A stretch of DNA of 37,851 bases from Bacteroidota bacterium. Its GTDB lineage: Bacteria; Bacteroidota; Bacteroidia; Palsa-948. How positions within the stretch are numbered: position 1 is the stretch's first letter; each line of letters starts with the position of its first letter. The stretch covers positions 1 through 37,851 of the forward strand of contig SCSP01000049.1 of the NCBI GenBank assembly GCA_004297845.1. Direction: 5' to 3'. Both the position numbers and the translations under genes were made by a program. Below the pieces are notes generated by a model, which saw only the letters and a list, made by a program, of their open reading frames with translations, was not told the DNA's origin and did no database searches. Positions 15,714 through 26,390 of the stretch are shown here, piece by piece.

Positions 15714-18700
15714 TTAGCGTAATACCGTAATAAACCCTTTCAGTTGTAACCCATTCAGGTCAAACAGGTAGAAATAGGTTCCATCAGGAACGCTTATCCC
15801 CGCAGCAGTACGCCCATCCCAGCACGCTCCTGAGTATTCGGTATGGAAAACCTGAACCCCCCAGCGATTATAAATGGTGAGATCGGCACAGCCGGCAAAG
15901 CGCCCGTTGGTGTTTAAGCGGAAGCAATCATTCATTCCATCGTTGTTGGGAGTAAACACATTGTAGGTATCAATGTTCAGATAGCTTGAAAGGTTGTCAA
16001 CAGAAATTGTGGTCTGCGCGGCATCCAGGCAGGGAGGATTTGTTACAGTAAGTGTTATCACATAATTCGCGCTGTACGGAAATGTATGAATTGGTGAGCT
16101 TGTGGTGAGCGAAGTCGAACCATCTCCAAAGTTCCAGGACCATCCTGTTGCGTTTAAACTTGAATCCGTAAACTGTGCCTGCATTCCTCCGCAAGCGAGC
16201 GAAAGCGTGTATCCGAAATTCGCTGTGGGAATTAATCCGATGGAAATGGTTATGAAATCAGAATCAGTACATCCGTTTGCATTCGTTCCAACAACAGTAT
16301 AGGTTGTAATTACAGAAGGAGAGGCATCCGGATTTGAAATGGTAGAATTACTTAGTCCCGTGGATGGAGACCAAACGTATGTTATGCCTCCTGTTGCATT
16401 TAAAGTTACTGCACTTCCCGGACAAACAACAGTATTTGTCCCGGCATCAATAAGAGGCGATGGATTTATTGAAACTTTAACAGAATCTGTTTTTGTACAT
16501 CCATCTGCGTTTGTAACAGTTACAGTATACGTAGTGCTTATTGTTGGCGAAGCAATTGGATTTGCAATTGTGGAATTGTTCAGCGCAGTGGAAGGCGACC
16601 AATTGTAGCCAAGCCCTCCCGATGCATTTAACGATGCAGCATTGCCGGTGCAAATCGCGGTATCGTTTGAAGTGAGAATGGATGGAAGGGCAAGTACAAT
16701 TACATTCACGGTATCCAGATTGGAACAAGAATTTGCATCTGTTGCCACCATGGTGTACGTTGTTGCTGAAGTCGGTACCGCAACCGGATTTGAAATGTTG
16801 GCGTTGTTCAACGTGCCTGCCGGACTCCAGATAAATGTTTGTCCTCCGCTGCCGGTGAGCGTTGTTGCGCTTCCGAAACAAACTGAAACATCTGTCCCCG
16901 CACTCACTGCGGGCAGCGGGCTTACAAAAACTGTTGCCGTATCCAGATTGGTACATCCGTTCACATCCGTGCCCACCACGGTGTAGGTTGAAGAAGAAGT
17001 CGGAACAACCGGAATACTGCTTGTTGTTACTCCGGTATTCCATAAATAAGTTTGTGCCCCGCTGCCGGTAAGTGTTGAACCGGTTCCAATGCAAATGGAA
17101 ACATCCACACCCGCACTCACGGCAGGCAAGGGGCTCACAAAAACAGTTGCTGAGTCAACATTTGTACATCCATTCGCATCGGTACCTGTTACCGTATAAG
17201 TGGTGCCAATTGTTGGTGATACGGACACCGTTGTGGTTGTTGCCCCGGTGCTCCATAAATAAGATGGTGCCCCGCTGCCAATGAGTGTTGCTGCAGTGCC
17301 GCTACACACTGAAAGATTACCGCCCGCACTTACTATGGGTAAGGTATTCACGAAAACATTTGCTGAATCAGAGTTTGTACATCCGTTCGCATCGGTTCCT
17401 GTGACCGTGTAGGTTGAAGAGGAAGTCGGAGCAACAGAGATGCTGGTTGTTGTCCCCCCATTACTCCACAAATATGATTGCCCCCCGCTACTGATGAGTG
17501 TTGAGCTATTACCAACGCAAATGGAAACATCCGCGCCTGCGCTTACCACAGGCAAGGCGTTCACAGAAACAACTATTGTATCCTTTCCATTGCAGGTATT
17601 GCTTGTTGTAGTTAGAATATAGGTTGTTGTAGCGATCGGGGTTGTCACCGGATTCGCGATGGTGGAACTGTTCAAACTTGTTGAAGGTGTCCACTGATAG
17701 CCGGTAACATTTAAGGGCGCAGTTGGGTTTCCGCCAAGAGTAGCGCTTTGCCCGAAGCAGATGGAAGGATTATTGCCTGCATTGGTAGGAATAGTAGGCG
17801 AAGGTGAAATAGTAACCGTGTCCCTGTTTGAACAGCCATTTGAATCTGTAATGTTTACTGTATATGTGGTAGCACTGGTTGGTGTTGCTACAGGGTTTGA
17901 AATATTCGGATTGCTCAGACTTGCCGAAGGAGCCCAGTTGTAAGCAACACCGTTCGATGCACTGAGAGAAAGGCTGAACCCCGGGCAAACCCATCCGGGT
18001 TTTGGTCCGGCATTGGCAAGGGGAAGGGGATTCACCATAACCTGAACCGCATCGCTGTTTGTGCAGGAAGATGCATCGGTAATCGTAACCGTGTAATTAG
18101 TGGTTGTGGATGGATTTGCAACCGGGCTTGCACAGGTAATGCAACTTAATGCAGATGATGGGCTCCATAAATAGGTTCCGGTGCCTGCCGCACTCAGAGT
18201 GGCGGACCCTCCGATACAGAATGAAACATCTGCCCCCGCACTCACCGCAGGAAAGGGCAGCGTAGTCATGGAAACAAAATCAGTGTCTGTGCAATTGCTC
18301 AGCGAAACAACGAGCGTATAGGTTGTATTTGATGTAGGCGAAGCAACGGGATTTGAAATATTCGGATTGTTTAAACTGGAGGATGGAGACCAGTTATACG
18401 TTCCTCCACCGGTTCCATTAAGCGTGGTATTGGATCCGGGACAAACGGTAATATCACTTCCCGCATTTGCAACGGGCGGAGAACTTATTGCTATAGTAAC
18501 AACATCTGTGTCTTTACAGGCGGTTGCATTGGTTACGACCAGGGTATAGGTAACTGCCGATGTTGGAGAAACTATTGGATTAGCGGAGGAGGTACTGCTC
18601 AAGCCGGTTGCCGGACTCCACAAATAGGTAGATCCTGCCGGGCCCGTGGGACTGCCGCCCAGTGTTAAAGAACCTCCTGTGCAAACGGTGTTGTTGTTTC

Positions 18701-20558
18701 CGGCATTTGCCATGAAGGGCGCATGAAGATTTATAGAAACCGTATCGGTGTTGGAACACCCGATAGCGGATGTAACAGTAACAATATAATTTGTTGCAGA
18801 AGTGGGACTTGCCACCGGATTTGAAATATTCGGATTGCTCAATCCGGCAGAAGGGACCCAGAAATACGATCCGCCTCCGGTGCTGGTAAGCGTTACAGAA
18901 CTTCCCGCGCAAATAGTGCTGTTTGTCCCCGCATTGATCACAGGCGGGGACTGAATATTTACATTCAGAGAAATCGGATCGGAAGGACAGCCGTTCACAT
19001 TGTACGAAGTAACGCTCACCGTTCCGCTGCTGGAAGCGCCCCAGTTTATATTTATGCTGTTGGTGCTCTGGCCCGAAGTAATGGCTCCGCCCGTAACCAC
19101 CCAGGTAAAAGTAGTGCCGCTGGCTGCAGGCACACTATATGTTCCGGAAGAACCGGTACACAGGGGGCTCGGACCTGTAATAACAGTCGGGCCCACATAT
19201 GGCAACACCTGAATGGTATAAACCACATAGGCAATTTTTGGCGGGCAACCGTTGTCGGGAGATTGAACAATGAAAATATAATTTCCAGGTTGGTTGCATC
19301 CCATATCCCAGCAGAACTGACTGGTGGCGCTTCCAAGCCCTGCATTTGGATTGGGTGTGAGCGTAGCAGCGGGATTTGTAGGAAGATTGAAAATAGCTCC
19401 TGATCCGGTCAAGAAAACGCTGTCACCGGGATTCACGTCCGCAAACTTGATGGGAAAACATAGACTATCGCCTGCCTGTGCCACATAACTTGTTTGTGAA
19501 GTGGTAGAAGAAAGTACAGGCGCATTATTCGGAGGGCAATTGATAACAATGATCTGCATATCCAGACGCGTAACCCCGATGAGTTGGTTGTTCCGGTATT
19601 CCTGCAACTCTACAGCCACCACATAGTTGCCAATACCCGGGGAAAGATATTGTGACAAGCCTGTAAATGCATTTACGCTGGCATAACCTCCCGCACCAAA
19701 GGGTTGCGCTGCGCTGAATCCCATATTATAGGGTACTAGCGGAATAGGAAATACATAGGGATTAGATGCTGCAGGAGCCGGGTTGAATTGATCAGCATAC
19801 CCGGTAAATGGATGCACCAGGGAATAAACGATCACATCTCCATCCGGATCAATGGCTGTGTTGAGAATGCTTGCCGTGTCATTCACGCATATATAAGGGA
19901 CGGGAGGTTGTGCGAAAGTGGGGGAATTGTTATTGATGAAAGTGGGCGGAATGAATGCATAATAGGTTTGTCCTTCATATACGGGGGGAGAAGGAAGGTT
20001 AATAATGTTATAGTTTCGGCAGCAGCGCTCAAAGATAAGATGATAGCCTCCGTTGCTGGGAGGAAGCTCTACCTGCATGGTGTAGATGCCCTCCTCTACA
20101 CAAACCACAGGGGCTGTTGCACATTGCGCGGCACCCGGCAGCGGCACCCAGGTTTGTGAACCGAGCGGAATGGTAAAAGAAGCCGCAAGAATTTTATTGG
20201 GATTATTGGGATCGAGAAAATCCTGTGTGTAAGCGCCTACCTGTATGCTGGGATCAAGTGGCGCATTGGTACAAGTGCCGCAGGGAAGCGTAATGTCATC
20301 GCAGTACAGATAAACCTTAAATGTAACCTGGTACTCATAATTTCCGGTAACAGAATTTAATCCAAGGTACTGGTAGCCGGCCCAGCCACCCATGAGGTGA
20401 GTGGCCGAAGCGGTAGTAGATAATAGACAAGAAACAGTAAGCGACAAGCAGCCCAACAGCCGAAGTACGAACAATCGAACAATTGAACAATTATGATTTT
20501 CCCGCTTACTATGTTCTGTAGAAGACACTTTATTGAGAAATTCTTTTCCCCTGTTCAT
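15714..20558 (-). CDS. Giant Ig-repeat surface adhesin with PKD domain and CHU_C (T9SS type B) C-terminus
   Basis: A protein of about 1614 residues. A long N-region and a hydrophobic signal ending near TASA precede an N-terminal domain of about 330 residues (ATHLMGGWAGYQYLG...), which I cannot name and which has several cysteines. Next come an Ig/PKD-like domain (about 445-540) and twelve tandem Ig-like units of 70-80 residues. Each unit has a CxG cysteine near its start and a GC/NxC cysteine near its end, probably forming one disulfide. A PKD domain (NFGDGSTS) follows, then the gliding-motility/CHU_C C-terminus (YNVFTPNNDGMND ... IYNRWGVQVF ... DGTYFYLF). It should be exported by T9SS and attached to the surface as an adhesin. 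The first ATG is at 20558; a TTG two codons earlier is less likely. A palindromic repeat contributes to the PKD domain. Confidence 0.85.
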   Translation of the reverse strand: MNRGKEFLNKVSSTEHSKRENHNCSIVRLFVLRLLGCLSLTVSCLLSTTASATHLMGGWAGYQYLGLNSVTGNYEYQVTFKVYLYCDDITLPCGTCTNAPLDPSIQVGAYTQDFLDPNNPNKILAASFTIPLGSQTWVPLPGAAQCATAPVVCVEEGIYTMQVELPPSNGGYHLIFERCCRNYNIINLPSPPVYEGQTYYAFIPPTFINNNSPTFAQPPVPYICVNDTASILNTAIDPDGDVIVYSLVHPFTGYADQFNPAPAASNPYVFPIPLVPYNMGFSAAQPFGAGGYASVNAFTGLSQYLSPGIGNYVVAVELQEYRNNQLIGVTRLDMQIIVINCPPNNAPVLSSTTSQTSYVAQAGDSLCFPIKFADVNPGDSVFLTGSGAIFNLPTNPAATLTPNPNAGLGSATSQFCWDMGCNQPGNYIFIVQSPDNGCPPKIAYVVYTIQVLPYVGPTVITGPSPLCTGSSGTYSVPAASGTTFTWVVTGGAITSGQSTNSININWGASSSGTVSVTSYNVNGCPSDPISLNVNIQSPPVINAGTNSTICAGSSVTLTSTGGGSYFWVPSAGLSNPNISNPVASPTSATNYIVTVTSAIGCSNTDTVSINLHAPFMANAGNNNTVCTGGSLTLGGSPTGPAGSTYLWSPATGLSSTSSANPIVSPTSAVTYTLVVTNATACKDTDVVTIAISSPPVANAGSDITVCPGSNTTLNGTGGGTYNWSPSSSLNNPNISNPVASPTSNTTYTLVVSLSNCTDTDFVSMTTLPFPAVSAGADVSFCIGGSATLSAAGTGTYLWSPSSALSCITCASPVANPSTTTNYTVTITDASSCTNSDAVQVMVNPLPLANAGPKPGWVCPGFSLSLSASNGVAYNWAPSASLSNPNISNPVATPTSATTYTVNITDSNGCSNRDTVTISPSPTIPTNAGNNPSICFGQSATLGGNPTAPLNVTGYQWTPSTSLNSSTIANPVTTPIATTTYILTTTSNTCNGKDTIVVSVNALPVVSAGADVSICVGNSSTLISSGGQSYLWSNGGTTTSISVAPTSSSTYTVTGTDANGCTNSDSANVFVNTLPIVSAGGNLSVCSGTAATLIGSGAPSYLWSTGATTTTVSVSPTIGTTYTVTGTDANGCTNVDSATVFVSPLPAVSAGVDVSICIGTGSTLTGSGAQTYLWNTGVTTSSIPVVPTSSSTYTVVGTDVNGCTNLDTATVFVSPLPAVSAGTDVSVCFGSATTLTGSGGQTFIWSPAGTLNNANISNPVAVPTSATTYTMVATDANSCSNLDTVNVIVLALPSILTSNDTAICTGNAASLNASGGLGYNWSPSTALNNSTIANPIASPTISTTYTVTVTNADGCTKTDSVKVSINPSPLIDAGTNTVVCPGSAVTLNATGGITYVWSPSTGLSNSTISNPDASPSVITTYTVVGTNANGCTDSDFITISIGLIPTANFGYTLSLACGGMQAQFTDSSLNATGWSWNFGDGSTSLTTSSPIHTFPYSANYVITLTVTNPPCLDAAQTTISVDNLSSYLNIDTYNVFTPNNDGMNDCFRLNTNGRFAGCADLTIYNRWGVQVFHTEYSGACWDGRTAAGISVPDGTYFYLFDLNGLQLKGFITVLR
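16094..16122 (-). repeat. TTCGA/GCTCA repeat inside the PKD domain
   Basis: On the coding strand GGTTCGACTTCGCTCACC carries the core TTCGA-cttc-GCTCA, encoding GSTSLTTSS after the NFGD turn of the PKD domain. The core is shared with the repeats at 10787-10813 and 22944-22985. Confidence 0.55.
16240..18955 (-). repeat. Twelve tandem Ig-like repeat units in the adhesin
   Basis: Twelve units share the pattern PLPxVxAGxDxxxCxG, then YxWSP...NPNISNPVAxPT, then TTYTV...GCxxxDxVxV. Three adjacent units near the C-terminal side are shorter (about 71 residues) and replace the NPNISNPVA segment with WSTGATTTSISV-type sequence. The others are about 75-80. DNA identity is highest among the three short units. 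Confidence 0.85.
20469..20492 (-). repeat. Three-copy octamer repeat inside the adhesin signal region
   Basis: Three 8-nt units read gaacaatc, gaacaatt, gaacaatt on the plus strand, preceded by a related cgaagtac. They encode CSIVRLF at the start of the hydrophobic signal region. Confidence 0.75.
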
Positions 20559-22911
<2,353 letters not shown>

Positions 22912-22943
22912 AAATTTTCAAGACGTAAAATGAGTGCCGCCAT

Positions 22944-22985
22944 TGAGTGCTTGTCGAAGGATCAATAGATGCTTCGACAGGCTCA
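22944..22985. repeat. TTCGA/GCTCA hairpin at the gyrB convergent junction
   Basis: The arms GCTTGTCGAAG (22949-22959) and CTTCGACAGGC (22972-22982) pair over 11 positions with one G-U. The right arm contains TTCGA-cag-GCTCA. It lies between gyrB and a convergent gene, where it could end transcription from both sides. Confidence 0.7.
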
Positions 22986-23004
22986 GTATGACAGACGATT
23001 GAAA

Positions 23005-23547
23005 TTATAGCCCTACGCTTATTCCCATTCGTATCTGTGGATTGGGAAGATATCCCTCATCATTCAAATTCCATAGAGCCGTGATATTAAGAGACGCGTT
23101 GCCGGCTACCTGACGCAATCCGCCTCCAACCCATACATTAATAATGTTAAATCGTTTTGCTCTGTATTGATTCCATGGCCCGTTGAGAACTTCATATTCT
23201 CCATGCAGGAAGAAAAAATCGGTGACGATAAATCGGTTGAAAATGCTTCCACCGTAAATATTCAATTCAAAAGGAGGCGTGTATCTTCTGTCAGAAAAAT
23301 ACATATATCTGATTCCAACTCCTGCGGAATATCTTTCTGTGATCTTATACCCAATGTCCGGGGCAACATTTATTAAAGTGACAGATCCAAACTGCATACC
23401 CAAGCCTCCTCCCATGTAAACTCTATCCCAACTCCAGAATGGTTTCTTCTCATTTTCTTTTTTGGGCTTGGGAGGATTGAAGTCCTGGGAAAAACAATAG
23501 ACAGTAAACAATAGACAATAGACGAAAATAACAGAAAGCTGTTTCAT
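23005..23547 (-). CDS. Small outer membrane beta-barrel protein of unknown function
   Basis: A 180-residue protein with a Sec signal peptide encoded partly by heptamer repeats (VYCLLFTVYC), cleaved near FSQ. A charged linker (PKPKKENEKKPF) precedes about eight strands such as VYMGGGLGMQFGSVTLI, YSAGVGIRYMYF, FFLHGEYEVL and IRMGISVGL. The repeated glycine/aromatic pattern and hydrophobic C-terminal strand fit an OmpW- or porin-like small barrel. I cannot name a family or ligand. The ATG at 23547 is preferred; an in-frame TTG at 23565 would overlap the upstream gene. The gene begins 7 bp after the GNAT stop and should be cotranscribed with it. Confidence 0.72.
   Translation of the reverse strand: MKQLSVIFVYCLLFTVYCFSQDFNPPKPKKENEKKPFWSWDRVYMGGGLGMQFGSVTLINVAPDIGYKITERYSAGVGIRYMYFSDRRYTPPFELNIYGGSIFNRFIVTDFFFLHGEYEVLNGPWNQYRAKRFNIINVWVGGGLRQVAGNASLNITALWNLNDEGYLPNPQIRMGISVGL
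23495..23522 (-). repeat. Four-copy heptamer repeat inside an outer membrane protein signal peptide
   Basis: Four 7-nt units read caataga, cagtaaa, caataga, caataga on the plus strand. They encode the hydrophobic core of the signal peptide as cyclic VYCLLFT units. Confidence 0.82.
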
Positions 23548-23554
23548 TAAAAGT

Positions 23555-24067
23555 TTATTTTTCAAATACTAATTTACAGTTCACCCATTCATTATCAAAA
23601 ACTGTGCGGTATTTTTTATAGAAATTAATTGCCGGCTTGTTCCAGTTCAACACCTGCCATTCTAATTTCCGCACTTTCATTTTTTTTGCAACCGCAATTA
23701 CCGCTTCAAATAGTTTTTTGCCTATTCCTGCTCTTCGCGCGGATTCTGTAACAATAATATCGTCAAGGTAGATGCATTTCCCTTTCCATGTGGAATATTT
23801 TGTATAGTACAACGCCATCCCCACAATTTTATTTATGTTAAGGGGTCTCTTCCCTCTCCCCGAGGAGAGGGATTGGGGGTAAGGCGGGATGAGACATTCC
23901 GCCACAAAACAATCGAACACTTTTTCTTTTCCAAATCCATTTCTTCCCAGCTCTTTCAGCGTAACCTTCACCTCTTTGGGCGCTTGTTCGTAAGCAGCAA
24001 GTTCTTTGATTAATGACAAAATAGACGGCAAGTCTTTTTTTAGCGCTTTTCTGACTTTAATTTTCAT
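23555..24067 (-). CDS. GNAT N-acetyltransferase with a repeat-encoded insertion
   Basis: A 170-residue GNAT resembling diamine (spermidine/spermine-type) acetyltransferases, transferring acetyl-CoA to an amine. The N-terminus IKVRKALKKDLPSILSLIKEL is the usual strand 1/helix 1. IYLDDIIVTESARRAGIGKKL holds the acetyl-CoA loop (R-R-A-G-I-G), and WQVLNWNKPAINFYKKY is the family's C-terminal motif. Between CFVAE (about 53-57) and IVGMALYY (about 81-88), where homologues normally have a short turn, there is a segment of about 20 residues (PPYPQSLSSGRGK) encoded by a palindromic repeat. The fold could tolerate it as a surface loop. The ATG at 24067 is chosen over an upstream in-frame ATG at 24085. 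It is divergent from fbp. Confidence 0.85.
   Translation of the reverse strand: MKIKVRKALKKDLPSILSLIKELAAYEQAPKEVKVTLKELGRNGFGKEKVFDCFVAECLIPPYPQSLSSGRGKRPLNINKIVGMALYYTKYSTWKGKCIYLDDIIVTESARRAGIGKKLFEAVIAVAKKMKVRKLEWQVLNWNKPAINFYKKYRTVFDNEWVNCKLVFEK
23843..23890 (-). repeat. GC-rich palindromic repeat inside the GNAT gene
   Basis: A perfect stem CCCTCTCC (23852-23859)/GGAGAGGG (23864-23871) with a 4-nt loop is flanked by sequence matching the repeat in the GT-C/TPR gene. Read on the coding strand both begin CT-n-ACCCCCA and end GGGAGAGGG, and both are translated in the same phase. Confidence 0.82.
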
Positions 24068-24089
24068 TGAAGTGTGAAAATACAAATAT

Positions 24090-24097
24090 CAAAATTA
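24090..24097 (-). promoter_or_regulatory. Possible -7 element for the GNAT/outer membrane gene pair
   Basis: The minus strand reads TAATTTTG, matching TAnnTTTG, 23 bp upstream of the GNAT start codon. No clear TTTG is present at the expected -33 distance. Confidence 0.4.
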
Positions 24098-24124
24098 TCG
24101 GGGATTTTCTTTTACAGGAATTCG

Positions 24125-24132
24125 TATATTCG
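24125..24132 (+). promoter_or_regulatory. Possible -7 element for fbp
   Basis: TATATTCG is a one-mismatch TAnnTTTG about 59 bp before the fbp start at 24191, with no convincing -33 element. If real, it argues against the upstream in-frame ATG at 24074. Confidence 0.35.
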
Positions 24133-24190
24133 TCCTCCATTCGCCCGTCCGTACCACCCGAAGTACATCCGGACTGGATATTCGTACACT

Positions 24191-25204
24191 ATGAGAATCA
24201 AAACACTTGGACAATTTATCATCGAAAAGCAAGCAGATTTTCCGTATTCAAAAGGGGAGCTTTCCCGTTTACTCAGAGACCTTGGCATTGCCGCCAAAAT
24301 CGTTCACCGCGAAGTGAACAAGGCAGGCCTTGCTGATATACTTGGCATGACTGGTGAAACAAATGTGCAGGGCGAACAGGTAAAAAAATTAGATGTTTTT
24401 GCAAATGAACAGTTTATTGCGGCCCTGAAAGCGGGGGGCGAATGTTGTGCCATTGCTTCGGAAGAAAATGAGGATATTATTCCGGTTGATAATGAAATGT
24501 CAAGGAACGCGAAATATGTGGTTGCCATCGATCCGCTTGATGGATCATCCAATATTGATGTGAATGTTTCGGTGGGCACGATTTTTTCTGTTTTCAGGAG
24601 AACTACGCTTTCCGGGCAAGGCGCTACCGAAGACTTTCTTCAGCGCGGAACGGAGCAAGTTGCTGCGGGATATATTATCTACGGCTCCTCCACCATGCTG
24701 GTTTATACAACAGCCAAAGGAGTAAACGGATTCACACTCGATCCAAGTATCGGGGAGTTTTGCCTCTCGCATCCTGCAATGAAAATTCCTAAAATAGGCA
24801 AAACGTATTCCATCAACGAAGGGTATTATGTACATTTCCCTGATGGAGTGAAAAAATTCATTAAATATTGCCAGGAAGAGGATGCAAAAACTAATCGTCC
24901 GTATTCATCACGATATATTGGTTCTGCCGTGGCGGATATTCACCGCAACCTGATCACAGGAGGGATATTTATTTATCCGGTTACTTCCCAAAATCCCAAA
25001 GGAAAGCTGCGCCTTATTTACGAAAGCAACCCGCTCGCGTTCATTATTGAACAGGCAGGAGGAAAAGCCACAGATGGTTTCAAACGTATTCTGGAAATTG
25101 AGCCAACCAACATTCATCAGCGCACTCCGTTTTTCATAGGATCGCCTGAAATGGTGGATATGGCGGGAGATTTCATGGTGAAATATTCAGCGGTAAATAC
25201 CTGA
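24191..25204 (+). CDS. fbp: Fructose-1,6-bisphosphatase, class 1
   Basis: Hydrolyses fructose 1,6-bisphosphate to fructose 6-phosphate in gluconeogenesis, in the cytoplasm, with magnesium. The 337-residue length from the ATG at 24191 matches the class I family. The metal site [19 protein letters not shown] is intact, and an upstream glutamate pair (SEENE) gives the other metal ligands. [18 protein letters not shown] and [21 protein letters not shown] are family motifs of the sugar-phosphate half. The reading frame stays open upstream to an ATG at 24074, but that extension is not family-like and overlaps the divergent gene's control region, so I reject it. The gene ends 13 bp from the convergent tgt gene with no terminator visible. 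Confidence 0.96.
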   Translation: MRIKTLGQFIIEKQADFPYSKGELSRLLRDLGIAAKIVHREVNKAGLADILGMTGETNVQGEQVKKLDVFANEQFIAALKAGGECCAIASEENEDIIPVDNEMSRNAKYVVAIDPLDGSSNIDVNVSVGTIFSVFRRTTLSGQGATEDFLQRGTEQVAAGYIIYGSSTMLVYTTAKGVNGFTLDPSIGEFCLSHPAMKIPKIGKTYSINEGYYVHFPDGVKKFIKYCQEEDAKTNRPYSSRYIGSAVADIHRNLITGGIFIYPVTSQNPKGKLRLIYESNPLAFIIEQAGGKATDGFKRILEIEPTNIHQRTPFFIGSPEMVDMAGDFMVKYSAVNT

Positions 25205-25217
25205 TTTTATTTTCCCA

Positions 25218-26381
25218 TTACAACCTCTGCTCCGTCTGCTTTACCATTTTATTTTTCCACTCTCTGAATGTTCCTGCAACGATCTGCTCTCTTGCTTCCC
25301 GCATCAGTCTTGCATAAAAAGCAAGGTTGTGAACGCTTGCTATCATAGAAGCCAGCATTTCATCTGCAAAGTTCAGGTGGCGAAGGTACGCCCTGCTGTA
25401 TGCGTTGTCAACGAACGATGTTCCTTCGGGATCAATGGGGGAGAAGTCGTCTTTGTATTTGGCGTTGCGGATAGAAATAGTCCCCTGCGAAGTGAACAGC
25501 ATTCCGTTGCGGGCGTTTCGAGTGGGCATCACGCAGTCAAACATATCAATGCCAAGTGCTATGCATTCTAAAAGCTGTTCGGGTTTTCCAACTCCCATGA
25601 GGTAACGCGGTTTTTCTTTCGGTAAGATGCTGCACACCACTTCTGTCATTCCAAACATTTCTTCTTGCGCTTCTCCTACCGATAATCCTCCAATCGCGTT
25701 GCCTTCACAGTTTTGCGATGCAACAAATTCTGCTGATTGGATTCTTAAATCTTTATAAACGCTTCCCTGCACAATTGGAAAAAGATCTTGGGCGTATCCG
25801 TATTTTCCCTCTGTTTTGTTGAATTGCGTAATGCACCGTTTCAGCCAGCGATGTGTCATTCCCATGGAATTTTTTGCGTACTCATATTCGCAGGGATAAG
25901 GGGTGCATTCGTCAAAGGCCATGATAATATCTGCTCCTATCGTGCGCTGAATGTCAATGGTGTTTTCCGGAGAAAAAAAATGTATAGAACCGTCCGTATC
26001 CGCGTTGAATTTTACTCCTTCCTCGGTGATCTTCCGCACTGGCTTTGCCCCCGGCTGTGATTGCCTGCGTTCATCCGCCAAAGAAAATATCTGGAAGCCT
26101 CCACTGTCGGTAAGCAGTGGCAGATCCCATCCGATGAATTTATGTAGTCCCCCGGCTTTTTCTATCACATCCATGCCGGGCTTCAGGTAAAGGTGATAGG
26201 TGTTTCCAAGTATTATCTGCGCTTTTACTTCCTCTTTTAACTCGTGCTGGTGCACTGCCTTCACCGTACCGCGTGTTCCTACAGGCATGAAGATGGGAGT
26301 CTGTATTTTTCCATGAGCGGTGGTGATCTCTCCGGCTCTGGCTTTGGTCTCCTTGTCTGTATGGTCAATTTTGAAAATCAT
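25218..26381 (-). CDS. tgt: tRNA-guanine transglycosylase
   Basis: Exchanges guanine for preQ1 at position 34 of tRNAs with GUN anticodons in queuosine synthesis. The 387-residue length is normal. TDSGGFQIFSL carries the general base Asp92, MAFDEC (about 154-159) and GGLSVGE (231-237) line the substrate pocket, and FDCVMPTRNARNG holds the nucleophile Asp282. The family's C-terminal zinc site normally reads C-x-C-x-x-C before YSRAYLRHL. Here the segment is DPEGTSFVDNAYSRAYLRHL, so all three cysteines are replaced, although His351 (SVHNL) remains. I recall other Bacteroidota enzymes also lacking these cysteines, so this may be a lineage trait. It lies 9 bp after the membrane protein gene and is probably cotranscribed. 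Confidence 0.95.
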   Translation of the reverse strand: MIFKIDHTDKETKARAGEITTAHGKIQTPIFMPVGTRGTVKAVHQHELKEEVKAQIILGNTYHLYLKPGMDVIEKAGGLHKFIGWDLPLLTDSGGFQIFSLADERRQSQPGAKPVRKITEEGVKFNADTDGSIHFFSPENTIDIQRTIGADIIMAFDECTPYPCEYEYAKNSMGMTHRWLKRCITQFNKTEGKYGYAQDLFPIVQGSVYKDLRIQSAEFVASQNCEGNAIGGLSVGEAQEEMFGMTEVVCSILPKEKPRYLMGVGKPEQLLECIALGIDMFDCVMPTRNARNGMLFTSQGTISIRNAKYKDDFSPIDPEGTSFVDNAYSRAYLRHLNFADEMLASMIASVHNLAFYARLMREAREQIVAGTFREWKNKMVKQTEQRL

Positions 26382-26390
26382 TTTAGCTGG

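Noticed and set aside
16240-18955. Regularly spaced repeats that could look like a CRISPR array
   Set aside because: The units are long, diverged and fully coding Ig-like domains; no cas genes are present.
24074-24190. N-terminal extension of fbp from the ATG at 24074
   Set aside because: The extension is not family-like, overlaps the divergent control region, and the 337-residue form matches the known length.
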